Below, piece after piece: positions 1 to 8,667 of a stretch of 64,000 bases of DNA. The stretch is from the NCBI GenBank assembly GCA_018402135.1, contig JAGYJF010000006.1:96921-160920 (forward strand), read 5' to 3'. Both the position numbers and the translations under genes were made by a program. The DNA is from Flavobacteriaceae bacterium (lineage in GTDB: Bacteria > Bacteroidota > Bacteroidia > Flavobacteriales > Flavobacteriaceae). Below the pieces are notes generated by a model, which was not told where the DNA came from, searched no databases, and saw only the letters and a list, made by a program, of their open reading frames with translations. Numbering within the stretch: position 1 is the first letter of the stretch; each line of letters begins with the position of its first letter.

Positions 1-874
1 TTTCAACCTTTCGGCTAAAGGTAAACATACCGGCTTTGTCTTGCTTTTTTAAAGCTACATTACTAATCACCAAGGTGGCATTTATGGCATAATCCAAAAG
101 ACTCAAACCTTCAAAGGGCATTTTCATAACGCGACCAGTATCTATCACACTGTAAATCGGTTGTGATTTTTCATCTTGATACTGGTTTACCATTAGCTGA
201 CTTCGTTTGGCAGTGGCTTTCCAGTTGATGTTTCTAATATCGTCACCAATAACATATTCTTTGATTTGTTCAAACTCCATGGTATGACCAATACGTCTGA
301 TTTTTTTCAAACCGTGTTCAAATATTTTATTCGAAAAGGCGAGCAACATATATTTTCGCAGTTGCAAAAATGATGGGTAATTGGGCACCATTGCTTCATT
401 TCCGAATTGAAATCTTCTACTGATGAAATTGATAGGTGTGGTTGTGTAAATATTTAAATTACCAAATAAGTATTCGCCACGCTGTAAAGGTCTTAAGGTG
501 TAATGAATTTTTTTCTTTTCACCTGCATACAATTCAGTTTTGATATGGAAATCTCGCTTTTGGTATTGAAATGGTAACTCGTCTATTACATTTAATTTAA
601 CCTTAAAATTGTAAACATTCTTAAGTGAAATATTAATCGGGTTATCGTCGCCATTGCTTAACTTTTCAGGTAAATTTCTGCTAGATTCAATGCCGTTTTT
701 TCTGAAAAGCAATACAAAATCAAAAAGGAGTAAGCCTAAAAACACTATAAACAGCATGCTGATAATAATATACAATCCCGGAAAAATATAGGAAAGTATG
801 TAGCTAGCTACAAAACACGCCACTATTAAAAAGAAGCGTGATTCTAAATAAGTGTTTTTAAGTAGTTGTTTCAC
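1..874 (-). CDS. DUF58 domain protein (partial, C-terminus beyond left edge)
   Basis: The gene enters from the left edge, so only the first 291 residues are visible. Translation on the minus strand starts at a GTG (874-872) that shares one base with the TAG stop of the upstream moxR gene (TAGTG), the coupling expected in an operon. Two hydrophobic stretches lie at about residues 14-56, followed by a soluble beta-rich part. The DUF58 signature GDDIRNINWKATAKRS is at residues 210-225, after FEQIKEYVI. In other bacteria DUF58 proteins lie beside MoxR ATPases and resemble von Willebrand A proteins; the family link is well established, but the exact role (envelope protein assembly or stress) is not. 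The visible part is intact. Confidence 0.9.
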   Translation of the reverse strand, partial: MKQLLKNTYLESRFFLIVACFVASYILSYIFPGLYIIISMLFIVFLGLLLFDFVLLFRKNGIESSRNLPEKLSNGDDNPINISLKNVYNFKVKLNVIDELPFQYQKRDFHIKTELYAGEKKKIHYTLRPLQRGEYLFGNLNIYTTTPINFISRRFQFGNEAMVPNYPSFLQLRKYMLLAFSNKIFEHGLKKIRRIGHTMEFEQIKEYVIGDDIRNINWKATAKRSQLMVNQYQDEKSQPIYSVIDTGRVMKMPFEGLSLLDYAINATLVISNVALKKQDKAGMFTFSRKVE

Positions 875-1923
875 TAACGCGGAATTTCAATGGTTTCTAA
901 AATTTGATCGACTACTTTATCAACCGTAAAGGCCTCCATTTCTCTTTCTGGCGTGAGTACCAAACGGTGTTTTAAAATGGCTTTTGTGCAACGCTTTATA
1001 TCATCAGGAGTTACAAAGTCTCTCCCGTTAATGGCGGCATTGGCTTTTGCGGCATTCAAAATCGCTATAGAAGCACGTGGTGAGGCACCCAAATATAAAT
1101 TGGCATTGGTACGTGTATTATGCACGATAGCAGCAATATAACTCAGCAAATGCGATTCAACCAAAACTTGTTTTACCAATTCTTGAAAAGCAATGATTTG
1201 TGTTGCGTTTAAAATCGGTTTTACATTGTTAAAATCAAATTCGTCTTGACGTTCGTGATTTTCAACAAGAATTTTAATTTCATCTTCTAAATTTGGATAA
1301 TCAACATTTATCTTAAACAAGAAACGGTCTAATTGGGCTTCTGGTAATCGGTAAGTCCCTTCTTGTTCTATTGGGTTTTGGGTGGCGAAGACTAAAAAGG
1401 GCGGTTTCATTTTGTACTCGGTGCCATCCATAGTTATTTGGCGCTCTGCCATTACTTCAAATAATGCCGCTTGGGTTTTGGCCGGTGCTCGGTTTATCTC
1501 ATCTATTAAAATTAGATTCGAAAAAATGGGTCCTTTTTTGTATTCAAACTCGTTAGATTTAACATTGAAGATAGAAGTCCCCAAAATATCACTCGGCATT
1601 AAATCCGGTGTAAATTGAATTCGGCTAAAATCGATGTCCAATGTTTTTGCTAATAACTTAGCGCTAATTGTTTTAGCAACCCCAGGAACACCTTCTATTA
1701 AGGAATGTCCGTTGGTTAATATTGAAATAATCAGTAGTTCTACCATTTCATTTTGGCCAACGATCAGTTTTGCAACTTCTTTTTTTATGGCTTCAACGGC
1801 TTCTTGCAAAGGTGCCAAATCTATTCTGCTTTCAAAAGCGTTATCGTTGTTGCTCAGCTCGTTTGCCTCGGTGTTGTTTGGGTTTGTTTCTTCTGGAGAA
1901 GCATCTGGATTTTGTAGTTCCAT
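874..1923 (-). CDS. MoxR-family AAA+ ATPase
   Basis: This 349-aa protein has Walker A GVPGVAKT at residues 78-85, Walker B LILIDEIN at about 137-144 and the MoxR landmark stretch RIQFTPDLMPSDILG at 101-115. A helical lid domain follows to the C-terminus. The first 35 residues are acidic and Asn-rich, probably disordered and not part of the core. MoxR proteins act as ATP-driven chaperones for partner proteins with VWA or DUF58 domains, and the DUF58 gene is immediately downstream with a one-base overlap. The upstream DUF4350 gene ends at 1923, also sharing one base. A second, shorter MoxR (39738-40691) exists in the window. Confidence 0.95.
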   Translation of the reverse strand: MELQNPDASPEETNPNNTEANELSNNDNAFESRIDLAPLQEAVEAIKKEVAKLIVGQNEMVELLIISILTNGHSLIEGVPGVAKTISAKLLAKTLDIDFSRIQFTPDLMPSDILGTSIFNVKSNEFEYKKGPIFSNLILIDEINRAPAKTQAALFEVMAERQITMDGTEYKMKPPFLVFATQNPIEQEGTYRLPEAQLDRFLFKINVDYPNLEDEIKILVENHERQDEFDFNNVKPILNATQIIAFQELVKQVLVESHLLSYIAAIVHNTRTNANLYLGASPRASIAILNAAKANAAINGRDFVTPDDIKRCTKAILKHRLVLTPEREMEAFTVDKVVDQILETIEIPR

Positions 1924-3248
1924 TATATTTTGTTTTTGGTAAATGTTTCTATTTTTTTATTGAGTTCAATCAGTTCTTGTTCGGTATGTGCCGTTTTAGA
2001 TTTAAGATAGGTAATATAATCAATGATGGCTTTGGTATCTTCTTTTGAATTACTCGATTTAAGAGCCAGCTTATCAATAAACTGTTCATTTAAGGTTGCC
2101 GTTTCTAAATAATATCTAGTTCTAACAAATTCTAAAAAGAAGGTTATTTTCTTTAAAATGATATTGGTAAAATTACCGTTTTGATAGTATAAATCGCCAA
2201 TTGTTTGCGTAAATGCTACCGTAGCATTTTTTAAGGGTTCTACCACAGGAATAATGCGTTGCGTTCTTTTGCCGCGAAACAGTACAAATAAAAACAACGA
2301 ACTTAAACTGATATAAAATGCCCATTTTAATGCTGTGTTTGCTAACACAAATCGCAAAGGACTTGTTATCACACGCCGACCGCTTTTGTAATAATTATCC
2401 CAGATAAAAGGTTGTTTTGGCAGGTATGATAACGCCGTGGCTACATAGTCTTCTTTGTCGTTTAACATGTGGTAATTGGTAAATGCAAACGGATTGGTAT
2501 GCAAGAGTAATTGGCCACCATTGTTGCCAAAATTAATTTTTATATAGTTGATTTTGTTTTTTGTGTAATCAAAATCATCGTAATAAACGTCATCGTAGAA
2601 AGCTTCTTCTTCTTCTTCTTCTAAAGAGTTGGTATTATTGCGGTTATCTTCATTGTTCAATAGGGCATTTTCCTTAATATTATTAACCAACAAATCGTCC
2701 GCAAATTCAAAGGTTCCTAATACCAAAGTATTTAAGGTATCTATTGAGGTGAAGAAGTTATTTTCAATTACGTCTTCAAATAAGGCTTCTTTATTTTTCA
2801 GTAGTGGATTTGTAAATTTTTGAACCGTTGGCTCTTTATAAAATTTACTGTAACCACTATTAAATTCAATATTAAGACTATCAATGAATGCGCCATATAT
2901 GCCATTGGCACTTAAGAATACAGAATTACCTCTGTCAACAAAATTTAAAATGGCATTCGATGACTGTTTGTCTAACGTGATATAATTGTTAATTAGTACC
3001 AAATTGTAGCTTTGTGTGGAGTCCAGTTTTTTAAGATATTCAAATAAACTTTCGTTTGAGCTTTCTACCTTAATTCCCGAATAATCTTCAAGTTCATTAA
3101 ACAACACATAACAGCCTAATGGAATTTTATCGGACGCCGAATAAGAATCTCGCCAATTGAGTGCCTTGGGCTTGGTAACTTCTGCAATAATCATGAGCAG
3201 CAGCACAAAACCAATGGCGTAAAGCGCAATTTTTGAAGTTTTATCCAT
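1923..3248 (-). CDS. DUF4350 domain membrane protein
   Basis: This 441-aa protein has an N-terminal membrane helix (about residues 7-24), a long extracytoplasmic part with a Rossmann-like beginning (NLVLINNYITLDKQSSNAIL, then FVDRGNSVFLSAN) typical of DUF4350, a second helix at about 309-327, and a cytoplasmic tail. An acidic tract EEEEEEAFYDDVYYDDFDY lies before the end of the extracytoplasmic part and is encoded partly by six GAA codons in a row. The gene overlaps DUF4129 upstream by 8 nt and moxR downstream by 1 nt. DUF4350 proteins recur in MoxR/DUF58/DUF4129 operons; no biochemical function is known to me. Confidence 0.85.
   Translation of the reverse strand: MDKTSKIALYAIGFVLLLMIIAEVTKPKALNWRDSYSASDKIPLGCYVLFNELEDYSGIKVESSNESLFEYLKKLDSTQSYNLVLINNYITLDKQSSNAILNFVDRGNSVFLSANGIYGAFIDSLNIEFNSGYSKFYKEPTVQKFTNPLLKNKEALFEDVIENNFFTSIDTLNTLVLGTFEFADDLLVNNIKENALLNNEDNRNNTNSLEEEEEEAFYDDVYYDDFDYTKNKINYIKINFGNNGGQLLLHTNPFAFTNYHMLNDKEDYVATALSYLPKQPFIWDNYYKSGRRVITSPLRFVLANTALKWAFYISLSSLFLFVLFRGKRTQRIIPVVEPLKNATVAFTQTIGDLYYQNGNFTNIILKKITFFLEFVRTRYYLETATLNEQFIDKLALKSSNSKEDTKAIIDYITYLKSKTAHTEQELIELNKKIETFTKNKI
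2604..2621. repeat. (TTC)6 trinucleotide repeat inside the DUF4350 gene
   Basis: Six uninterrupted TTC units on the + strand are read as GAA (Glu) on the coding minus strand. Slippage would change length in frame only, lengthening or shortening an acidic tract. Confidence 0.9.
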
Positions 3249-3966
3249 TGTTTTTCAAATTTTGAAGGTGGATAAAGTTGTTCATGTTTTTTTGGTATAG
3301 TTGTTCATCTACAGGAAAGTCACCGTACCATATATAATCGTAAACATAGGAAGCGCGCTTAAAAAGTTGCTTAGTGTTGTCGTTTTTAATTTCCTTGAGA
3401 TAATCGCTATTGGTCTTATCGTAATGCCAATCAATCACTTTGTTTTTTGCTAAAGCTTTTAAGGATTTAAGATAGAGGTACCGTGTTGCCAATCGGTAAT
3501 TACCGCTTTCTACAGCTTGTGCAATGAGTTTTTCAAAATCAATTTCGGTGATATTTTCTTCAATGAAACTAAAGCCATCAATGGTGGTTTCTTCGTTTTT
3601 GAAAACTTTACTAATCCGATTTTCAATTAAAAACCGTATCAATAAATACAGTGCTCCAACCGCTAGCAACCCATATATAATAATTTCAAGAATTTTATAA
3701 TCTATAAAATCTATTTGTATTCCAAAGATATCAGAAAGCCAATTAAAAAATCTACTCAACAGTTGCTGTAATAAATTAATACCGCCTGTATCATTGATGT
3801 CGTAATTAAAATCATTTCCAGTATATCTGTCTTTTATGGCTTCTTTAAAAGGTGTTACTGCAATGAGCGAAGAATCGGTCGCGATATCTTGCCGAGCAAC
3901 TACAGGTGAAACGTAGCTCGCGAAAACTGCAAAGGAACCCAAGTAACTAACTTTAGTTGTATTCAT
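3241..3966 (-). CDS. DUF4129 domain membrane protein
   Basis: This 241-aa protein has an N-terminal hydrophobic leader (residues 8-25), an extracytoplasmic segment, a membrane helix at about 91-112 (ILEIIIYGLLAVGALYLLIR) and a C-terminal cytoplasmic DUF4129-like helical region (LIAQAVESGNYRLATRYLYL, then NKVIDWHYDKTNSDYL). The start overlaps the end of the 308-aa membrane protein gene by 14 nt and the end overlaps DUF4350 by 8 nt, which implies translational coupling. DUF4129 domains also occur at the C-terminus of some transglutaminase-like proteins next to MoxR/DUF58. The role is unknown; membership of the MoxR-DUF58 membrane module is inferred from context. Confidence 0.85.
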   Translation of the reverse strand: MNTTKVSYLGSFAVFASYVSPVVARQDIATDSSLIAVTPFKEAIKDRYTGNDFNYDINDTGGINLLQQLLSRFFNWLSDIFGIQIDFIDYKILEIIIYGLLAVGALYLLIRFLIENRISKVFKNEETTIDGFSFIEENITEIDFEKLIAQAVESGNYRLATRYLYLKSLKALAKNKVIDWHYDKTNSDYLKEIKNDNTKQLFKRASYVYDYIWYGDFPVDEQLYQKNMNNFIHLQNLKNNG

Positions 3967-4879
3967 TCAAGCCTATTTGTTCTATTTTACCTTTTAAATA
4001 AACGTTGTATTTCTTTTCGTATAGGTTGAAGTATAAGATGCCATAGGCCAATTGAGATAAGGCTTGCGAAAAAATAAAACTCAAAATAAACATAGCAAAA
4101 CTCAAGGTGAAAATAATACTGGCCAAAGTGCTTGTGTAAAAATCTACATCGCTTTCAATTGAAAAAAATAAGTATATACCGATAATAAATCCAGGAATTG
4201 TACTAATGAGCGCTGTAATCATCAAGTTTAATATACCAATTACCAAACCGTAGAGAATAACGTTCCAAAAATTTGAAAAGGTGAAGTCCCAAGCTTCTGA
4301 AATCGCGCTTCCTGCAGATTTGTTGTTAAAGAAAATGCCTATAAATGCAAGTCCGAAAATGGCAGCTAAACTGAAATTAAGTCCGTACTGAATAAAAATA
4401 CCCAGTAACGGAATAAAAGCAACTACCAAAGAAATTAATATATAGACTAAATAAAAACCAAGGCCAATTAAAAGTAAAATGATAATGTTTCCTAGGTTGT
4501 TTTTAATGTTTCTCCATATAGATCTGGAAGCAATGTCACCTTGCTTCGCAACATATTCAGAAATATAGGCACTTGAAAAACTGTAATTTATAAGTGAGGT
4601 AATAAAAATCATTAATACCAGAACCACAGCACCAGCAATTAAATATACGTCAGTATCAATATTACTATCCATGCCAAATCTAAAATCGCGACTGGCCAAA
4701 CCCATAAAGCCGGTTACCAACAGATACGAAGCAATAAGCGTAAAGATAATGCTAATGGCGTTGTACCTTAAATATAAATTTATATAGGTTTTAAAGTTGT
4801 ATTTTAAAAATAAAAAATAGTTGTTTATAATGTCTCCAAAGCTGCTACGCAACCGAAGTTCTATGTAAGTTTTGCTCAC
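3953..4879 (-). CDS. multi-pass membrane protein of the MoxR/SpoIIM operon
   Basis: This 308-aa protein has about six long hydrophobic segments (residues about 41-60, 79-101, 128-160, 160-185, 200-225, 240-275) and almost no soluble domain. I do not recognise a named family with certainty; it resembles the glycerophosphoryl diester phosphodiesterase membrane-domain type or DUF4013-type proteins found at this place in flavobacterial operons. The start codon lies 35 nt inside the end of the SpoIIM-like gene and its 3' end overlaps DUF4129 by 14 nt. It may be an integral scaffold for the module. Confidence 0.75.
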   Translation of the reverse strand: MSKTYIELRLRSSFGDIINNYFLFLKYNFKTYINLYLRYNAISIIFTLIASYLLVTGFMGLASRDFRFGMDSNIDTDVYLIAGAVVLVLMIFITSLINYSFSSAYISEYVAKQGDIASRSIWRNIKNNLGNIIILLLIGLGFYLVYILISLVVAFIPLLGIFIQYGLNFSLAAIFGLAFIGIFFNNKSAGSAISEAWDFTFSNFWNVILYGLVIGILNLMITALISTIPGFIIGIYLFFSIESDVDFYTSTLASIIFTLSFAMFILSFIFSQALSQLAYGILYFNLYEKKYNVYLKGKIEQIGLNEYN

Positions 4880-5858
4880 TTATTTTATTTTTTTGATTTT
4901 GAGGATTGGCAATTTTATTTAAAATAATTGGATATGCAATATAATAATATACAATGATAAAAAGTGATAAAAATATGATTCCGTATGAAATAAAACTCGG
5001 CATTTGTTCGCCATACCTTGTTATAAATCCTTCGATAAATCCAGCGATTATAAAAAAAGGAATGGTACTCACCACGATTTTAAGTCCATCTTTTGCACCT
5101 TTGGTAAATGAAACATGCCTCGAATAGGTTTTAGGAAATAAAAAACTGTTCCCCATAACCAAACCTGCACATCCAGCAATAACAATTACCGATATTTCGA
5201 TGGTGCCGTGAAGCCAAATGGTTGAGGTTTTTTCAAGTAAACCATAGTTGTAGAAAAAAGTAATGAAAGCACCCAACATAACGCCATTACTAAACAAAAT
5301 GTAAATGGTCCCAACACTAAAAATCACTCCAAATGCAAAGGCCAAAATAGCAACTCTAATGTTGTTGATGGTAATTCCTAAAAACGTACCGATGTTACTG
5401 CCACTTTTATAAATGGCCATCGGTTCACCATTTTCAATATTTTCTATGGTTAAATTAACATAGGCATCACCTAAAATTAGTCTCACAAACGAGTCGTCAT
5501 TTAGGGTTGAAACCACACCAATTAAAACCGCTGCCATAAAAATTAAAAAGGTATTCAAAAGGGTTTTGTGGTATTGCTGAAAAAACAATGGGAATTCATA
5601 TTTCCAAAAACTAATAATTTTATTTTTAGATTCTTTTTTGGTGATATATATTTTTTGATGTGCCTGTGAAGCCAGTGAGTTTAAATACAGCAATGTCTTA
5701 CTTTCTGGATAGTAAGTTTGAGCAAATGATAAATCATTCGTAAGCTGAATATAGTAGGAAGCAAGGTCGTCTGGATTTATTTTCACATTATTGTGTAATG
5801 CCTTTTCAAATACCAGCCATTTTTCCTTATTTTGCTTCACGAAAGATGCTTCGCGCAT
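4845..5858 (-). CDS. stage II sporulation protein M (SpoIIM) family membrane protein
   Basis: This 337-aa protein has an N-terminal cytoplasmic helical part (residues 1-100) rich in Lys and Gln, then about six membrane helices. The SpoIIM pattern is visible: NNIRVAILAFAFGVIFSVGT at about 165-185 and the conserved LHGTIEISVIVIAGCAGL at about 215-232. In spore formers SpoIIM belongs to the engulfment complex; in non-sporulating Bacteroidota the homologue sits beside RDD, DUF4129 and MoxR genes and its role is unknown. It is the first gene of the minus-strand operon. A possible promoter (TTG, 20 nt, TATATTCG on the minus strand, 5877-5907) lies inside the start of the divergent RDD gene. Confidence 0.88.
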   Translation of the reverse strand: MREASFVKQNKEKWLVFEKALHNNVKINPDDLASYYIQLTNDLSFAQTYYPESKTLLYLNSLASQAHQKIYITKKESKNKIISFWKYEFPLFFQQYHKTLLNTFLIFMAAVLIGVVSTLNDDSFVRLILGDAYVNLTIENIENGEPMAIYKSGSNIGTFLGITINNIRVAILAFAFGVIFSVGTIYILFSNGVMLGAFITFFYNYGLLEKTSTIWLHGTIEISVIVIAGCAGLVMGNSFLFPKTYSRHVSFTKGAKDGLKIVVSTIPFFIIAGFIEGFITRYGEQMPSFISYGIIFLSLFIIVYYYIAYPIILNKIANPQNQKNKISEQNLHRTSVA

Positions 5859-5891
5859 AGAAATTTTAAATTTAAACGAATATACATTGCA

Positions 5892-6617
5892 ATGGGCAAT
5901 TTAGCAATTAACACCGCACAAAATGTAAATCTTAATTATAAACTTATAGGTTTAGGAGAACGCTTTGTCGCTTTTTTAATAGATGGTGTTATTTTAATTA
6001 CCTACATCACTATCATGGAAAATTTGGTGGAATTCTCCAAAATATTTGATGCGGATAATTGGACCAGACAAGGATTTTTAGGACTGTTTTTGTTGCCTGC
6101 ATTTTTTTATTCGCTTATTTGTAACATAGCCTTTGGCGGTCAAACCATCGGTAAAATGATTATGCGTATTAAAGTTGTACGTTTAGATGGCGCACCAACA
6201 GAGTGGTATAATTTACTAGTTAGATGGATGTTGCGATTGGTAGATATATGGTTGTTTTTTGCCTCTATCGGGGTGATGAGTATTTTACTTTCCGATAAAA
6301 AGCAACGTGTTGGTGATGCTGCTGCGGGCACTGTGGTTATTAGTGTTAAAAACAAAGAAAAAATATCCAGCACCATTCTAGAAGAGGTAAAGGATGATTA
6401 TCAACCTGTTTTTTCGAATGTAACCATACTTACCGATAAGGACGTACGTATAATAAAGGAAGCATTTTTGATTGCAAAACGCGATAATGATTTTAAAATG
6501 CTTATCTTATTAAGAACCAAAATCTGTAATACCTTGCAAATTGAATCGGATATGTTCGATAAAGAATTTATCAATACCATATTAAAGGATTATAATTATT
6601 ACACCCAAAATATGTAG
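5892..6617 (+). CDS. RDD family membrane protein
   Basis: This is a 241-aa protein counted from ATG 5892; an upstream in-frame start at 5832 would run into the divergent SpoIIM gene and adds a non-conserved basic leader, so I chose the internal ATG. The RDD signature is present: GLGERFVAFLIDGVILITY near residue 20-38 (Arg and Asp of the first helix), then GQTIGKMIMRIKVV, and RVGDAAAGTVVI at the end of the domain. Three or four membrane helices are followed by a cytoplasmic tail (about 165-241) with a short helical domain. RDD proteins are small membrane proteins, some linked to ion exchange. It is divergent from the SpoIIM/MoxR operon with 33 bp between starts, so probably co-regulated. Confidence 0.9.
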   Translation: MGNLAINTAQNVNLNYKLIGLGERFVAFLIDGVILITYITIMENLVEFSKIFDADNWTRQGFLGLFLLPAFFYSLICNIAFGGQTIGKMIMRIKVVRLDGAPTEWYNLLVRWMLRLVDIWLFFASIGVMSILLSDKKQRVGDAAAGTVVISVKNKEKISSTILEEVKDDYQPVFSNVTILTDKDVRIIKEAFLIAKRDNDFKMLILLRTKICNTLQIESDMFDKEFINTILKDYNYYTQNM

Positions 6618-6666
6618 GTCGCAAAATCACAGGCATCTCTCTAATTAATTAACTTAAAGCTTACTC

Positions 6667-7281
6667 ATGTTTTTCCAAATTATAGATATTTTAGGAACCA
6701 TTGCCTTTGCTATTTCAGGAGTTTTAGTGGCTTTAAATAAAAAGTTAGACCCGTTTGGCGTTTTTATAATTGCCTTTGTAACTGCTGTAGGTGGCGGTAC
6801 TTTACGTGATGTATTAATTGGAAAAACACCTGTTTTTTGGATGTTAGATATGACATTTTTGTATGTTATAGCAGGGTCAACTTTATTCGCAGTCATCTTT
6901 CGTTATAAATTAGACAAGCTGCGCAAGTCTTTGTTTTTATTCGATACTATAGGAATTGGTTTATATACAGTAATTGGAGTTGAGAAAGGTCTTGCGGCTG
7001 GTTTACATCCCTTAATTTGTATTGCCTTAGGCACGATGTCGGCTTGTTTTGGTGGCGTACTTCGCGATATTTTATGTAATGAAATTCCAGTAATTTTCCG
7101 AAAGGAAATTTATGCCACGGCCTGTATAGTTGGTGGGATGGTTTATTTTGGATTGAGTGCAATGGATGTTATTGAAAACAATTTGGTGTTTTTAATTTCC
7201 GGTCTGGTTGTTATTGTTGTGAGGCTAACTGCTGTTGTTTTTAAAATTAGCTTACCTACGCTGTATAGGGTTAATCAATAA
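6667..7281 (+). CDS. trimeric intracellular cation (TRIC) channel family protein, YicG/UPF0126 type
   Basis: This 204-aa protein has about seven membrane helices in two repeats of the UPF0126 domain. Each repeat carries the glycine-rich signature: GGGTLRDVLIGKTPVFWM at about residues 41-58 and GGVLRDILCNEIPVIFRKE at about 126-144. Prokaryotic TRIC channels are homotrimeric K+/Na+ channels of the cytoplasmic membrane. The length equals the family norm. It stands alone on the plus strand and its stop overlaps the convergent cyclophilin stop by 11 nt (7271-7281). Confidence 0.92.
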   Translation: MFFQIIDILGTIAFAISGVLVALNKKLDPFGVFIIAFVTAVGGGTLRDVLIGKTPVFWMLDMTFLYVIAGSTLFAVIFRYKLDKLRKSLFLFDTIGIGLYTVIGVEKGLAAGLHPLICIALGTMSACFGGVLRDILCNEIPVIFRKEIYATACIVGGMVYFGLSAMDVIENNLVFLISGLVVIVVRLTAVVFKISLPTLYRVNQ

Positions 7282-7978
7282 TCCTAACCGAATCAATCAC
7301 CACATTCATCAAAGGCCATTCGGCTTGATCGGTTTCTTGTTTTGCAATCTCGTCCACAACAGCCATACCATTGGTTACTTGGCCGAAAATAGTGTAATCG
7401 CCATCTAGATGATAGGCGCCTTTTTCTGCTTGAACAATAAAAAATTCATAAGGAGACGCTAGTTTATGTGGGTTTTCAATTTCCGAACTCGGTACCGAAA
7501 CCATCCCACGGTGGTGCTTAAAACCATGTCTGGTATCTTTCGGAATTAGGTATTTTCCAATGCTTCCGCGTTTTCTTCCAACCTCAGGATTATCTGTGTT
7601 ACCACCTTGAATGATAAAATTATTAACCACGCGATGAAACAAGGTATTGTCGAAGTATTTCTGTTTGGTTAAAAAAATAAAGTTGGCGCGATGAAAGTTA
7701 GCTTGTTCAAATAATTGAATATCAATAGTGCCAAACTTGGTAAATATTCTAACTTTATTTTCGGGGTTTTCTACATCATATTCCATAAAGAATTCCATAG
7801 CATTAGCCTCTGTAAGTTTTTTAAATGTTGGTTTTTTCTTATTTGCTATTGCTTTGGTTTTAGTTTTTTCAACCTCTACTGAATCTGTTGCAGGCTTTTC
7901 ATGAATTTCTTTTGAAGTTTTTCTATCTTCACAGCTTAATAAAAATAGAAGTATAAGTATTTGAATTATAAATTTCAT
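7271..7978 (-). CDS. cyclophilin-type peptidyl-prolyl cis-trans isomerase lipoprotein
   Basis: This is a 235-aa protein starting at ATG 7978. A lipoprotein signal is clear: hydrophobic stretch, then LLFLLSC with Cys at residue 16 of the mature start. A charged linker (about 20-55) leads to the cyclophilin domain: FGTIDIQLFEQANFHRANFI, FHRVVNNFIIQGG with the catalytic Arg, and GSIGKYLIPKD. It probably helps fold envelope proteins on the periplasmic side. The start lies only two bases from the start of the divergent Nudix gene. The 3' end overlaps the TRIC-type gene on the other strand. Confidence 0.93.
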   Translation of the reverse strand: MKFIIQILILLFLLSCEDRKTSKEIHEKPATDSVEVEKTKTKAIANKKKPTFKKLTEANAMEFFMEYDVENPENKVRIFTKFGTIDIQLFEQANFHRANFIFLTKQKYFDNTLFHRVVNNFIIQGGNTDNPEVGRKRGSIGKYLIPKDTRHGFKHHRGMVSVPSSEIENPHKLASPYEFFIVQAEKGAYHLDGDYTIFGQVTNGMAVVDEIAKQETDQAEWPLMNVVIDSVRIID

Positions 7979-7980
7979 CA

Positions 7981-8622
7981 ATGAATTTTGGATTGTTTAT
8001 AGATAAAATTGTTCATTTAGAGCATTTGCCTTTACCAGGCGAAACTGCACAATTTAAAATGTCGCCACCTTATCGGCAGGCACTTTTAAAAATGAATGAG
8101 CAAGTTATAAAAAATTCTAAAAAGGCGGCGGTCATGGCCTTGTTTTATCCTAACATTAACAACGAAACGCACGTGGTTTTAATAAAACGAAAGTCTTATA
8201 AAGGCGTGCATTCGGCGCAGTTTGCTTTTCCAGGTGGCAAGGTTGAAAAATCAGACATCACCTTGATGGATACCGCTTTAAGAGAAACCGAAGAAGAAAT
8301 TGGCGTTCCTAAGCACACCGTAACAAATATTAAACCGCTTACCGAGTTATACATACCACCAAGTAATTTTACGGTATTTCCTTATTTTGGAATCTTGTTA
8401 AAAACGCCGATATTCATTAAGCAAGAATCCGAAGTTGATGCTATTGTAGAAGTATCATTACAAGATTTTTTAAATGAAAATATGATAAGTACAACCATTG
8501 TGAAAACTTCTTATAATATTGAAGTTGAAGTGCCTGCCTATAATTTAAATGGTAATATTGTTTGGGGAGCCACAGCTATGATGCTAAGTGAAATTAAAGA
8601 GTTGCTTAACAAGGTACTTTAA
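7981..8622 (+). CDS. Nudix hydrolase, CoA pyrophosphatase-like
   Basis: This 213-aa protein has the Nudix box core RETEEEIGV at about residues 94-102, preceded by the CoA-pyrophosphatase signature LIKRKSYKGVHSAQFAFPGG at about 65-84. Members cleave CoA and its derivatives to phosphopantetheine and 3',5'-ADP using Mg2+. The N-terminal 55 residues are a helical leader usual for the flavobacterial members, which supports the ATG at 7981 despite the lack of room for a leader before the divergent cyclophilin start. An alternative start would be ATG 8059. Confidence 0.93.
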   Translation: MNFGLFIDKIVHLEHLPLPGETAQFKMSPPYRQALLKMNEQVIKNSKKAAVMALFYPNINNETHVVLIKRKSYKGVHSAQFAFPGGKVEKSDITLMDTALRETEEEIGVPKHTVTNIKPLTELYIPPSNFTVFPYFGILLKTPIFIKQESEVDAIVEVSLQDFLNENMISTTIVKTSYNIEVEVPAYNLNGNIVWGATAMMLSEIKELLNKVL

Positions 8623-8667
8623 CAATGCACTTTTATTATTTTTGTAGTTCGGAATTAATTGTAAATA

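Noticed and set aside
1382..2048. Open frames on the plus strand opposite moxR
   Set aside because: They lie wholly antisense to a conserved AAA+ ATPase gene, have no own homology-like motifs and no promoter; they are coding shadows.
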